Shown here one piece after another: positions 1 to 11,968 of a stretch of DNA of 64,000 nucleotides. The stretch's first letter is position 1. Every line of letters starts with the position of its first letter. Source of the DNA: Costus lasius (Eukaryota > Streptophyta > Magnoliopsida > Zingiberales > Costaceae). A model generated the notes under the pieces. That model saw only the letters and a list, made by a program, of their open reading frames with translations, did no database searches and was not told the DNA's origin. The stretch is taken from positions 76,900,596 through 76,964,595 of the forward strand of contig CM050454.1 in assembly GCA_027563935.2 (NCBI GenBank), in the 5' to 3' direction. The position numbers were made by a program, and so were the translations under genes.

Positions 1-1444
1 CAAGACAGCTATATTCCAAAAGGACTACATATATTTATCCCAGGTCTAAGATTAAAATTATCCGTCATGAGGGATCGGGTCAAAGATTGGCCCATTCAAA
101 ATTTACCGAATTTAGCAATTCAGTCAGCCGTTTTATTACAATCTGTATGAGTCTTTGAATGTCAAAATTACATTGTTCACTTCCACTGATAACTCCAAAT
201 TATGTTAAGATAGAAAAAAAATCTAATTCTAGGACCTCTAATTTTAGTTTTTTTATTGAAAGCTTCATCTTTCACCGGCTATTACCAAGATGAAATCAAA
301 CTATTCATCCAACTTAGGACTATTCAAATAGTTAATTTCAACCAAAGCTGATACCTTCAAATTTTTATCATGCAAAATGGAAAAAAATTGGTTTCGTAAA
401 CTCAATCAAGGTTCTATTATGCTTTGGATTAAAAGATTGGTCAGAATGGATTGAAGTTTGTTCATCATTATCGACACACTAAGTACATGAATGAAATTGC
501 GAAAAAATTCTTCAGAAAGAGCAACTTGTCGATTTGATTTTATAATTGATCCAACGGTCTATATTTCTATACTTTGCTTGAACAGCTTTTACACATAAAT
601 TGTTAGATTGTTAATGATACATTAACAAAAATGTGTTAAGAAAAGTATGCGATATCATTGAACGTTACTTCTCTCAATTCTAAACTGACCCGTCTTACAG
701 GTCAAGTCTCCTATCTCATGCATAATGATTTTGTCTGCCATACTATAAGAAGTTAGTTAACAAAAATGGTACCATTGGCATGTAATTAAGAATGTTAATC
801 AGAAAAAAAAGTCACTTTCGATAAATTAACCGCATTTGTTTTCCTTCCACAAAGCTCAGATAAAGCATTGCCATCATGTTGTTGAAAAGGATCTACATGA
901 AAGAAGGCCCAAATATTTAAAAGATACATACTTTAATGATGGAGGCCAGGCCATGATCTAGAAAATACAATTGAAACCTAAAACTGCCCAAGTCTAAGGG
1001 CACCCTCAAGGATCCACCCTTATATTGAGCATCATTTTAGAATAGATTTAGCATAAATCCTCATATTTTCATGTAGTGGCGAAATATGGTTTGCTGTACA
1101 TTTATAACTCATGCATGCAGCTACCTAAATGTAATTTCGTGCATAAATAGTTCATAGCATACCATTCTTTCATTCATTCATTCAATGTATTTTACAAGCA
1201 AATTTCTCAAGTTCTTAGCTACTCACAGGCTTACTCTACTAAGCTTGCTCCTAAGATGGAAAGTAAACTTCAACTAAAGTTCCAATAAAGTCTCAAGTTG
1301 AAAGACTCTTCAAACTCACTGATCCAAACAGGTATAAGTGGAGCTTAAGGTATCTAAGACATCAAAGGGCTCCATAACTATTACGTCCGTGACGCATACA
1401 AACAAATAGGAATAGTAAAATAATAATAAAAATATATAGTTTAC
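1..1444. other. Unassigned AT-rich DNA
   Basis: I see no convincing coding region, RNA gene or recognisable element end in this stretch. It is AT-rich, with stops in all frames at short intervals. It shares no obvious sequence with the retrotransposons that fill the rest of the window. It may be old, decayed transposon DNA or host intergenic sequence. Confidence 0.5.
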
Positions 1445-2777
1445 ATGAAATCTGGATTTGATGTGACAGCACCATCATGTCCACTTGTCTCCCCCATCCC
1501 TGTGTGTCGCGTGGCCCATCCTCCTCTGTTTCCACCCATGAACGAAGCCTCTGCCCTATTTCTTCTCTCGAGCCTCACTCACCTCCATCACCGATCGAAC
1601 GCTGCTCTCGCTTCCGTCCTCGTCCCTGGTATCCTCGTGCTCGATGTGACTCTACGTTCTCCGGAGAGTTCCTATGCTGGCGACAGTGAACCGAGCCTCT
1701 AGTGGCGAGATTCGAAAACATTCTTGACCCCTCACTGTTCTCATCCGGCGTCGCACGCAAGGCTTCACGTGCATCTCTTCTGGCTATGGCGACCTTCCTC
1801 CTTCCCTTCCCTGCGCTGGCGAACTCTCTTCCTTCTCTTCTGGCATCGACGGCCACCTCCAACTCTAATCAGTGCCCTAACCTCGCTGTACTATTCTGGC
1901 GAGCGTATTGGACGATCAGCGTGCCAATCAACTAATTCCAACAGTGTTGCACCTCCTCCGATGAGCTCTTGCACTTATCTTTGGTTTCTGGTGAATGACG
2001 AGGAGTCTCCCATGTTTTTCAGCGAGTTATAAACTCGAAAAATACTGTTCCGGTGACACTATTCCAGCGACGCTACTATTATGACGAACTCAGAGATTTG
2101 TACCAATGTCTCGATTTACACACGTGTGGTTGATTCTTTAGTATTCCTGAAATCGTGTGGTATTATTCGTTCGCACATGGCTGCAAACTAGGTTAGTGCA
2201 CATATCTTGTTTCCTACGTCTATCCACACGCATGTGAATACACCCGAATATATGCATTAGACAAACTTGGTTAAATAACTTAGATATGATTGGACCCATC
2301 TAATTAACCTAGTTTAGCATGTTAAATGATAATTATTGTAAATGGATTAAAATGGGATACTGTGACTTACACCTTGATTAACCTGTTAGTACCTGTTAAT
2401 TGATTACATGATTATCAATTAGATCTGTTTACTGTACGTCTACTATTGAGGTAGGGATTCTATCTACTTCCTTTAATATGGTGCCAATTGCATGTGTAGT
2501 TAGCGGCACCTCTTTATTGTTGTTAGTACCGTTGATTACTATTCAGATTCTTTTCTGCTCGAGTTATTATACTATTGACATAAACATGTTTGTATGCAAC
2601 ACGGTATGTGTATCTGGTATTGCATGCTAGTCAGTAGTCAGTATGTCATTTTGTATATATGTATATCAAGGGCTGAATGTCTAGTGATAGATATGCAATA
2701 TACCTCGGATTATTGCTTGTTAGATTATGAGACGTTGTGTGATCGTCTCCTTGTGGGCCTAGTCGATGGATGAGATA
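1445..2777. other. Unassigned segment with a GC-rich patch, cut by an Athila-like LTR
   Basis: The first 500 bases are clearly richer in G and C than their surroundings and hold several short overlapping open frames (for example 1445-1702 and 1702-1935 on +, and 1575-1862 on -). None resembles a protein family I recognise, and their overlap on both strands suggests composition rather than coding. The rest, to 2777, is AT-rich and ends abruptly where the LTR begins with TGATGAC. It may be the remains of an older LTR or a 5' untranslated or promoter region. Confidence 0.4.
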
Positions 2778-4777
2778 TGATGACTCAAATTCATAGTAAA
2801 TTTTATATCAATTGTATAGTATTTTGAGTCATATTTATGCTCTTTTGCTTGTTTATTAGCCTTATTTATTAAATATTTCAGAATCTACACCTTTTCTCAT
2901 TTTTTAAAATCAATTTCAAATAAAAAAGGCTTAATTTTGATGAATTTTGAAAGATCTGAGCGACGAATGGATTCCAAACGTCGAGACAAAGCTGCCCGTC
3001 AATTTTTATGCAAATCAAAGATAGTTTAAAAATTAAACCCCTACTATAATCATTTTCACAGGTGTAATTTTCTGCCCAGATTACACCCCTGCCCTGATAA
3101 AAATTATGATCTTAATTTCCTGGAGATTTTACATAGTAGAAATTACGGCATTGCAATGATAATTTTTACGAGTCGTAATTTTATTAAAATTTTTCACATA
3201 TGAAATTACAGCAGTGCCCTAAAAATTTCCACGGGCCGTAATTCATAAAAATCATTGTTGCCCGAGTTTTCCATTGCTGCCTCCCGTTTTTGAAAATTCT
3301 GTAGCTAAATTGAGGAGATCCAGAGCATCATTTCAAAATCTAAAAATATGAAATCGTTCTGTAAAAGGAGAAGAAGATTTGAGGATAGAAATCATCCAAT
3401 TTCATCAAGAATCGAGGGAGAAATCGATAAGGGCATCGCTAGGGTTCGGCCTCTTGCCGAGAGGCGTAGAGGCCACCTTTGGTGGTGAAATTTTTAGGAG
3501 AGCTTCGCCCATAGGAGGAGACGATACACTAGAAATTTCAAATCGAAAGGAGTTTGATCAGAGGATGAAATTTCCATAGCTTTCGACGAGACGAGGAGGG
3601 AGACACCAAAAGCCCTAATTTTCATCCACCGACAAAGGAGAAATCGAGTTTCACGCCGCCGCCTTAGGGTTCACCGCCGGGAAGCATACAATGTATCTCC
3701 GGCCGTGAAATTTGAAGGGAAGCTTCACCTGGAGCAAGAGAACATACCCCAAAAGTTTCAATGTGAAAGGATCTCGATCGGAGGAGAAATCAATGAAGAA
3801 CCCAGCGCCAGCACTATTCATACGATTATTACGGCTATAATTTTCATTACAGCCGTGTGGTTATTCATTCTTCCCCTTTCTTTTTGATTTCTGATCGCTA
3901 GAAACTATGGTTTATTGTAATCTTTTCTCCATGCTAGCTTAAACCTTTTGTGGGACATGGGGGAGTAATTCCCTTTGATTTCTTAATGATTAGATAAACT
4001 TTTCATTACTTTGTCATGTATAATTTTAGCATGATAATTCTACTTTTGTGATAATTGTTCTTTGATTCTCCATAGATACATGTTATTAATCATGTTTTAG
4101 AGTTTTCGCAATAAGGACCGAAAGGTGACTTGCTTGAGAACTTGGAACCCTATAATTGAATGTTAGGAACTTACTATAAGAAATTAGGTTAGTTCTTGTT
4201 TCTTGATTTTAAAAGAATAATTGCCATGTTTAATAATATGAATCTAGGATTGAGTCAATTTATCAAACATGAAGATCTTGTGTGAAAGTAAAGATCGGAA
4301 CGTTGTAGAACCTTAAGTAGAACTTGTGTTGAGACTCGGATGCACGAAAGTGATCCTTGAGATTCTACTCGAGATGATCCACTTAGAATTCGGATGCACG
4401 AAAGTGATTCTTCAGTTATTTGATGGATGATTTACTTATTTTTAGCTTATGATAGATCTTGCGCGAGAGCGAGGATCGGTCCTTGCTAGATTGTCTGCAC
4501 GAAAGTGTGATGATCTTTTTATGAAATAAATTACATTTTATCATGATAAAATTAAACTGATGAATTTCTATACATAGCTAGTCATAAAAATCAAAGTGGA
4601 TGAAACCATAGTCCCAATTTCTCTCTCTGATATTTTCGTTAGCTTCCGAGAATTCACTTACATAATTTTGACTGCCTAGATAGTAAGAAATCGATTATTC
4701 GGTACTTGACGAATGAGGCCTCTATGGGTTCGATATCTTTTTATTACTTCGAGATCCGTGCACTTACGGACACAACA
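2778..4777 (+). repeat. 5' LTR of element A (Athila-like)
   Basis: The LTR starts TGATGACTC and ends CACAACA, the same terminal pattern as the other Athila-type LTRs here, and is followed at once by a primer site. The block at about 3375-3580 resembles the solo LTR at about 52430-52610, while the part from 3588 on resembles the LTR from 38858 on. The two blocks look paralogous to each other, so this LTR seems to carry both versions. Degenerate TTACGG-type palindromes lie at about 3050-3260. Five GAAA/GAGA-loop hairpins lie at 4274-4510. Confidence 0.85.
4274..4510 (+). other. Cluster of tetraloop hairpins in LTR A
   Basis: Hairpins lie at 4274-4296 (basal arms GATCTT/AAGATC), 4338-4356 (GGAT/ATCC, with CTC/GAG further out), 4392-4410 (GGAT/ATTC), 4455-4477 (GATCTT/AGGATC, loop GAGA) and about 4491-4510 (weakened). 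Each has an unpaired G, then a 3-bp upper stem (such as CAC/GTG or CGC/GCG), then a GNRA-type loop. Their position late in the LTR suggests that they are transcribed in R-U5, but the transcription start is not known. Confidence 0.6.
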
Positions 4778-4783
4778 AGTTTT

Positions 4784-4801
4784 TGGCGCCATTGCCGGGG
4801 A
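4784..4801 (+). other. Primer-binding site of A (tRNA-Asp type)
   Basis: The 18 bases start TGGCGCC and end GCCGGGGA, six bases after the LTR end. They differ at one position from the same site in element B. This is the tRNA-Asp complementary primer site known from Athila-group elements, where minus-strand DNA synthesis begins. Confidence 0.85.
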
Positions 4802-4858
4802 TCTTGGTTTTTGTCAATATTGAAGATATTGAGAGTATTGCTAGACTAGGTTTTATTT

Positions 4859-6891
4859 ATGTTCTATCTTTCTGTTCTTTTCTATTTACTTGGGTTATTT
4901 GATCTATCTGCTTTAGACTGCACAGGAAAATTTGATCTGATGGTAGACCGGAGATCACTTAGGGACTATGCAACACCTAAGCCAAAAGAAATACACTTTA
5001 GCATTGCCAGACTAGCAATTGAAGCTGATAATTTCGAGATCAATCCTGCCTTCTTGTCCATGATCTAGTAGAATCAGTTTGGAGGAGCTCCAATTGAAGA
5101 TCCTTATCTACACTTACATCTTTTTCTTGAATATTGTGATACCATTAAAATTAATGGGGTTTCTGATGATGCACTAAAATTAAGACTGTTTCCTTTTTCT
5201 CTCAGGGACCGAGCATGATCTCGGCTACATTCTCGACCTACCGGTGCCTTCACCACATGGGAACAACTATCAAATGCTTTCTTGATGAAATATTTTCCAC
5301 CAAGCAAGACCATCCAACTGAGGAATCAAATAACAGTTTTACACAAAAGGATGGCGAATCCTTTAGTAGGGCATGGGAGCGTTTCAACGATTTACAACAG
5401 AAGTGTCCTCACCATGGCCTTGAAAATTGGGTTTTAATTCATACATTTTATAATGGTCTACTCTATAGCACCCGCCTAATTATTGATGCTGCTATAGGAG
5501 GAGCCCTCATGAGCAGAACCATTGAAGATGTTTTTACCTTATTTGAAGAAATGTCCTTGAACCATGACCAATGGGCTCTTGAAGAAGGAATACTATATTG
5601 TCATCAACATGGTAAGAATGAGAATGAGGGTTGGCAAACCCTAACTAAAGAGGTAAATTCTTTTAGTGTAGAATCTTTACATGAAAAGTTTATGGCTAAT
5701 CAAAACAAAGAAATTGAAGATCTTAAGGGAATGGTCAGTCAACTTGCCTCTCAAGTAGAATCCTTAGCTGCTCACAATAAAACTCTAGAAGATCAAATAC
5801 CTGATGAACACTGTAAGGTTATCATCACTAGAAGTGGGAGAAAATTAGAGGAACCAAAAGGGAAATTTGAGAATAATAGAAAAGGGCTTAATGATAAATA
5901 TGACCATGAGTTAGAGTTATAAAAATCTCCTGAGCATGAGTAGTCTCAAACTAGTTTGTCATCTCACAGGGTTGGTGAACCTAAAGGTGATATGCCATGC
6001 CAGAAAGATATTTCTAAATCTAATTCACCTACACCATATAGGCCACCTATACCCTTTTCCCAAAGATTAGTACATGCAAAATTAGACAAACAATTTGGGA
6101 AATTTTTAGATGTTTTGAAAAAGCTTTATATTAACATTCCTTTTACTGAAGCTTTATCTCAAATGTCATCTTATGCAAAATTTTTGAAAGAAATATTCTC
6201 TAATAAGAGAAATATAGTATACTATGGTACTGTGGCTTTAACTGAGGAATGTAGTGCTATTATCCAAAACAAAGTGCCACCAAAATTGAAGGATCCAAGT
6301 AGTTTCTTTATCCCTTGTTTTATTGGTAGTATGGCTTTTGACTGAGCTTTATGTGATTTGGGGGCTAGTGTAAGCCTAATGCCATTGTCTATCTGCAGGA
6401 AATTGGACATGGGAGAGCTCAAACCAACTTCTATATCTTTGCAGCTTCGGTGAAGTACCCCGTAGGAATTCTTGAAGATGTGTCTATCCAAGTAGGTAAA
6501 TATTTCATTCCAGTAGATTTTGTAGTTCTTGAGATGGAAGAAGATACAAAAATCCCCATCATACTTGGTAGACCGTTCTTAGCCACAGCAGGAGCACTTA
6601 TTGATGTAAAGAACGGTAAGCTTACACTTAATATTGGGGATGAAAACATTGAGTATGACTTGCATGAAGCCATGAAAAACCCTTCAAATTCTGAATCTTG
6701 TTATAGTATACATGCTGTATAAGACATAATCTATGATCTTAATGATTTATTTGTTGAAACCAATGAATATGACACTGATTTAGATTCTGCTCTTGATTCT
6801 AAAGTAGAAACAAACTTTGGAACTAATAAATTATTAGATTGCAGAGCTTGTGATAATGAAAAGAGTGAAGAAAGAAAGGCTCCAAAAGTAG
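4859..6891 (+). pseudogene. Element A gag-protease remnant
   Basis: This is a broken gag-protease region of the Athila type. The N-terminal gag block is open at 4859-5068 and hits a stop at the position where B reads QQNQFGG. The following piece is open at 5215-5922, 5956-6345 and 6450-6722, with stops and frameshifts between. Compared with B, the middle part is deleted and the CX2CX4HX4C zinc knuckle is absent. The aspartic-protease active site (DLGAS) can be read near 6355-6370, just after an in-frame stop. A small deletion near 6448 shifts the frame before the ILGRPFL motif. Homology ends at about 6891, where reverse-oriented LTR sequence of element B begins. It cannot make a full Gag. Confidence 0.85.
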
Positions 6892-7704
6892 AATCATCAA
6901 ACTGAGAACTCAAGGATCACTTTCGTGCATCCGAATCTCGACACTAGTTTTACTCAAGGTTCTCTAACGTTCCTATTTTTGCTTTCGCACAAGATCTCCA
7001 CGTTTGAAAGCTTAGACTCAATTCTAGATTTATATTATTATCATGGCAGTTAGCTTACTAGAATCAAACAAACAAAAACTAACCTAAAAAGGGTTCCTAT
7101 CATGCAATTCTAGGGTTCCAAATCCTCAAGCAATTACTTTTCAGTCAATAGCGAAAATTCTAAAATATAAATAATAATATAGATCTAAGGAGAGTCTAAG
7201 AACAAAACATCACATGAGTAAAATCGTCATGCTAAGATTAAACAAGATGAAATAATAGAAAAGATAGTCATCTAGTCATTAAAACTCAAGTGAATTACTC
7301 CCCCATGTCGCAAAATAGGTTTAAGCTATCATGGAAGGAAGATTACAATGATTCATGATGAAGAAAATCGAAACAGAGGAAGAGTGAAAATTACGGTACG
7401 GCCGTAAAGAAGTTTACGGCCGTAATCTGGGCAAGCAGCGGCGGCGCTCGGTTTTCTGGTGATTTCTCCTCCGTCTGATCTCCGATCATGTTGAAACTTT
7501 AGGTGCTCCTTCTCCCCCTCTATGCGTAGCTTCCACTCAAATTTCATGGCCGGAGATGCACTGTACGCTTCCCGGCGGTGAACCTAGTGCGGCAGCGTGT
7601 GAGGCAATTTCTCTCTCTGTGGTGAACGAAAATTAGGGCTTTTGGTGTGCTTGGCTTCGTCTCGTCAATGGCTCCCCTTCTCCTTCTTACTGCTTCGAAT
7701 ATAA
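6892..7704 (-). repeat. Outer part of B 3' LTR, truncated
   Basis: The sequence matches the B 5' LTR from about 33402 to 34250 (same strand). It starts abruptly inside the LTR at a short shared stretch (AATCATCAAA) and is interrupted at 7704 by copia element G, whose target duplication TATAA is 7700-7704. Compared with the right-hand copy it has lost about 55 bases between two copies of the TCACTTTCGTGCAT motif near 6915-6935, as expected for recombination between the hairpin repeats. Confidence 0.85.
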
Positions 7705-9387
7705 TGAAAGTGGGGGGGGGGGGGGGGCGAAACCCTAATATGCGCAGATTAAAATTTTGCATAGCGGAAGCTAGGGTTTCTAAGGATCGATTAGCATGAA
7801 TATATGATCAACTTGTAAAACTTGTATAGATCAAAAGAGAGATCATACCAATGCCATTTCTTGGATGGCGACTTGGAAGCAAAGAAGCGTGTGCTTCTTC
7901 TCCAAAGGAACCGCACACAAGGTGATTGATGGCTTCTCCTTGGCGTTCCTTGTGCTAGCAAAGATCCAAGGTCTCCTGATCGCGTGAAGGTGATTAGAGA
8001 TGATGTCTTTTTCTTGTCCGAACTCTCCTTGGCGTGAAAAAACACCACACGAGAGAGGAGGCGTCGAGAGGAAGAGGCCAGAGACAAGAATAGCGCCCAA
8101 ACCACGAACGTAGAGGCGTGAACTATTTTGGAAAGCATGACTTCCAAAAATAGTAAGCCCTCAACGTGTGATGCGTTCACTCCAAGTGAACCATCGCATT
8201 TTCCTCTCCCATTGAACCATGCGCTCACTATGATGAGCCGGTTCAATTACATTTGGTTCAAAGACCAAATTAAGCCAAGCCTTGGTCTAGATCATATAAA
8301 ATTAAAAGGTTCAAGATCTAACCATTCATCTCTTGATGCTCTTGATCTCATCGATCTAGCATCATTTCTCTTGATCGAAGCTTACCGATCTCAAGCCCTA
8401 ATCAATCAAACATGATCAGACCAGATCTCACTTCCAATCAGAGTTTAAACTCCTTTAAACTGAACCAAAACAATTCAGTCCACACGATCTGACATAAGTA
8501 AGCCATATCATCAAATTGTGCGACCCTAAGGGTTTCCTTTAAATGTCGGTAACGATAACTTACGTTATCACGAACTGAGAGGGGTATCTAGCAACACATC
8601 ACTGTCTCCCGATATAAAGGAAAGAGTCTTCCAAGACTACACCCAAACCATAGCACAAGTGTGAACCCAAGTCACATGACATATGTGTTTCCTTTGCCAC
8701 TGGATGTTCTTATTAGACAAGCGTGTCAAGCTTGTAATTCCAATATGATGAGAGTGGTTAGATCAGATGAACATAGTCATCTGGGTATGGCCATACACTT
8801 TCTCAACCATCTCATCCAGGGGGCCCCTTCAGAACATCACACTCCAAACAAGGAGAAGGCAATCCTATATCTATCACCAGTGCCCTAACATGACTCATGT
8901 TCATTATCCAAGATAATTTATAACCATTATATTTCAAATGATATTGAACTACCTCAAGACAATGCCAATCATCATTTAGAAACACAAGTGATCTCAAGTC
9001 AGAGGAAGTATGCCACTTGTTTGCATATAAGGATTATTCACATTGTGACAAGCAATTGAATATCCTAAGTAGGGTCAGTCCAGTACATCCAATGTACCTA
9101 TGAGTCTACATCTTATTCCATGCTCAAAGCATCCTGTAAGATTAGAACACATATTAGTCTCAATCATATCAAGGTTGTCTCATGTTCACCAAGATATCTC
9201 GATTAAGGACAATACTGCATGTCAGCCAAGCTGAACACCATTGAGACATTATTCAGAAGTATACATATAGCAGCAGATAATGCAACAACCTGAATAACAA
9301 CCATTGCCTTTATAAACATAGAGTTTATACATGATACTGATAACAACCCAAGGCCTCAAACATTAGCCTTAAGGGCATACCCCAACA
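7705..9387 (-). repeat. G 3' LTR
   Basis: Reading the + strand, it starts TGAAAGTG and a run of 16 G and ends CCCCAACA, so on its own strand it runs TGTTGGGG to ...CA. The polypurine tract (reverse complement of ATCTCCCACTT) adjoins it at 9388. It contains the GATAAC-TTAC-GTTATC inverted repeat at 8554-8569. Open frames inside it, such as 7791-8246, have no recognisable relatives and are unlikely to be genes. Confidence 0.93.
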
Positions 9388-9407
9388 ATCTCCCACTTGC
9401 ACTTAAT

Positions 9408-10273
9408 CTAATGGTTGAGAAATCTCAAACCCATATTATTACAGTGCTTCTCATGCTTCTGCTGCGCCAGAGGCTTTGTAAGCGGGTCAGCTAGATTGTC
9501 ATCTGTATGAACCTTGCAGATCTTGATCTCTCCTCGATCAATGATCTCCCGGATCAAGTGAAACCTTCTCTGTATGTGCTTGGACTTCTGGTGCGACCGT
9601 AGTTCCTTTGCTTGTGCTATTGCTCCAGTGTTATCACAGAAGATAACCAAAGGATCTGCACTCGAAGGAATAACACCAAGTTCCTGAACGAACTTACGAA
9701 TCCATACTGCCTCCTTGGATGCTTCCGAGGCTGCAACATACTCGGCTTCTGTTGTGGAATCAGCAACAATAGATTGTTTGAAATTTTTCCACACCACTGC
9801 TCCTCCATTCAAGCTAAAAACATAGCCTGATTGCGATCGTAAATCATCCTGGTCAGATTGGAACGCAGCGTCAGTATATCCTTCAATACTGAGTTCTTCC
9901 TGACCTCCATATATCAAGAACATATCTTTGGTCCTCCGAAGATATTTTAAAATGTTCTTGACCGCAATCCAGTGTGCCTTACCTGGATTACTTTGGAATC
10001 GACTGGTCACGCTTAACCCGTAAACGACGTCTGGGCGAGTACACAACATCGCATACATAATGGACCCAATAGCCGAAGCATAAGGCGTATTGTCCATTTC
10101 ATCTTTCTCAGATTGTGTTTGAGGACACTGGCTCTTAGAAAGATTCAGACCATGTCTGACTGGAAGATATCCTCTTTTAGAATTTTCTAAATGGAATCTC
10201 TCCAGGACTTTATCGATGTAAGTACTCTGGCACAGCCCGAGAAGCCTCTTAGATCTATCTCTGTAGATCTTCA
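9408..10273 (-). pseudogene. G gag-pol, 3' fragment (end of RT and RNase H)
   Basis: This is the C-terminal part of the G polyprotein, corresponding to about residues 1007-1293 of the intact H protein. The RNase H motifs are visible: the YTDA block, the EAEY block, the FCDN block and the C-terminal HTDDNLADPLTKPL. The normal stop is present. The upstream end is created by the insertion of H. The target duplication CTTCA at 10269-10273 is repeated at 19351-19355, where the same gene resumes. Confidence 0.92.
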
Positions 10274-11948
10274 TGCAGGAGTCCCCTTCGAGGGGGAGCG
10301 AGAAAACCCTAATGGCGCATGTGTTACATCGCAGCGGAAATAGGGGTTTTAGGGATCATTATGCATGATATATATTCAACTATGAAAAACGATTACGAGT
10401 GCCAATAAGATTCATACCATCGCCATCTATGGATGAAGTATTGGAAGCAAGGAGCGAAAGGGATCCTCTCCCTAGTCGACGCACACACGATGAAGAATGG
10501 CCTCTCCTTGTCGTCTTTGTGCTAGCAAAGCTTCAAGGGTCCTTTGCGCATGGAGGGGATAAGATCCTTGGGTTTGTCAAAGAAGAAGTTCCTCTACCCT
10601 CGTCGAGAGAGTTTTTCACACGAGAAGGAAGGAGACTTCGTTCAAGAGTGATCATCGCCAATAGAGTAAACACGTTGTAATGAACGTGGGCGTTGCTATC
10701 CAAAAATAGTAACCCATTACTCACTTCGGTTATGCGTTCACATGAAGTGAACCGCAATTCCTTCTCTTCGATTATTTGAACCAAGCGCTCATTACATGAG
10801 CTGGTTCAAGTGACTTTGGTCTAAGACCAAATCGGCCCAAGCAATGGTCGATCTTATTGAACCACAAGGTTCAAGATCACCGTTGATCTCTTGATGCTCT
10901 AGATCTCACTGATCTAGCATCATAACTCTCGATCGAAGCTTACCGATCTAAAGCCCTAATCAATCAAACATGATCAGACCAGATCTCACTCGCAATCAGA
11001 GCTTAACACCCCTTTAAACTGAACTAAACAATTCAGTCCACACGATCTGACTTAAAGAAGCCATATCATCAAATTGTGCGACCCTAAGGGTTTCCTTTAA
11101 ATGTCGGTAACGATAACTCACGTTATCACGACCAGTGAGGGGTATCTAGCAACACATCACTGTCTCCCGATATAAAGGAAAGAGTCTTCCAAGACTTCAC
11201 CCAAACCACAGCACAAGTGTGAATCCAATTCACTAGGCATGCATACTTCCTTTGCCACTTGATGTTCTTATTGGACAAGCCTGTCAAGCTTGTAACTCCA
11301 ATATGATGAGCATGATTAGATCAGATGAACACTGTCACCTGGGTATGGCCATACACTCTCTCAATCATCTCATCCAGGGGGCCCTTATAGAACATCACAC
11401 TCCTTAAACAAGGAGACGGCAATCCTATGTCTATCACTAGTGTCCTAACCTGACTCAAGCTCACCATCCAAGATAGTCTATAATCATTATGTTTCAAATG
11501 ATATTGAACTACCTCAAAACAATGACAATCATCATTTAGAAAACACAAGTGATCTCAAGTCAGAGGAAATGTGCCACTTGTCGCAATCAAGGAATATTCA
11601 CATTGTGACAAACAATTGAACATCCTAGTAGGGTCTGTCCAGTACATCCCATGTACCCATGAGTCTACATCTTATTCCATGCTCGAAGCATCCTATAAGA
11701 TTAGAACACATATTAGTCTTAACCATATCAAGGCTGTCTCATGTTCACCAAGATATATCGACTAAGGACATAATAGCATGTCAGCCCAGCTGAACAGCTT
11801 TGAGACATTATTCAGAGGAACATATATTGCAGCAGACAATGTAGCTAACTGAATAACAACCATGCCTTTATAAACTTAAGAGTTTATTACATGATACAGA
11901 TACATTCCCACAGGCCTCAAACATTAGCCTTAAGGGCATACCCCAACA
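10274..11948 (-). repeat. H 3' LTR
   Basis: On the + strand it starts TGCAGGAGTCCCC and ends CCCCAACA. It is virtually identical to the copy at 17676-19350. It contains the inverted repeat GATAAC-TCAC-GTTATC at 11112-11127. The polypurine tract lies at 11949-11959. Confidence 0.95.
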
Positions 11949-11968
11949 ATCTCCCACTTGCACTTAAT

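Noticed and set aside
1445..1935. A small host gene in the GC-rich patch
   Set aside because: The frames are short, overlap on both strands and show no recognisable domain or splice pattern.
4338..4510. CRISPR-like array, because of the spaced CACGAAAGTG repeats
   Set aside because: Plant retrotransposon context, unequal spacing, diverged flanks, and hairpin symmetry that fits an RNA fold better.
7791..8246. 151-aa frame inside the G LTR, repeated at 24296-24751
   Set aside because: It recurs only because the LTRs are copies; the frame is not kept in the LTRs of E, F or H and matches no family I know.
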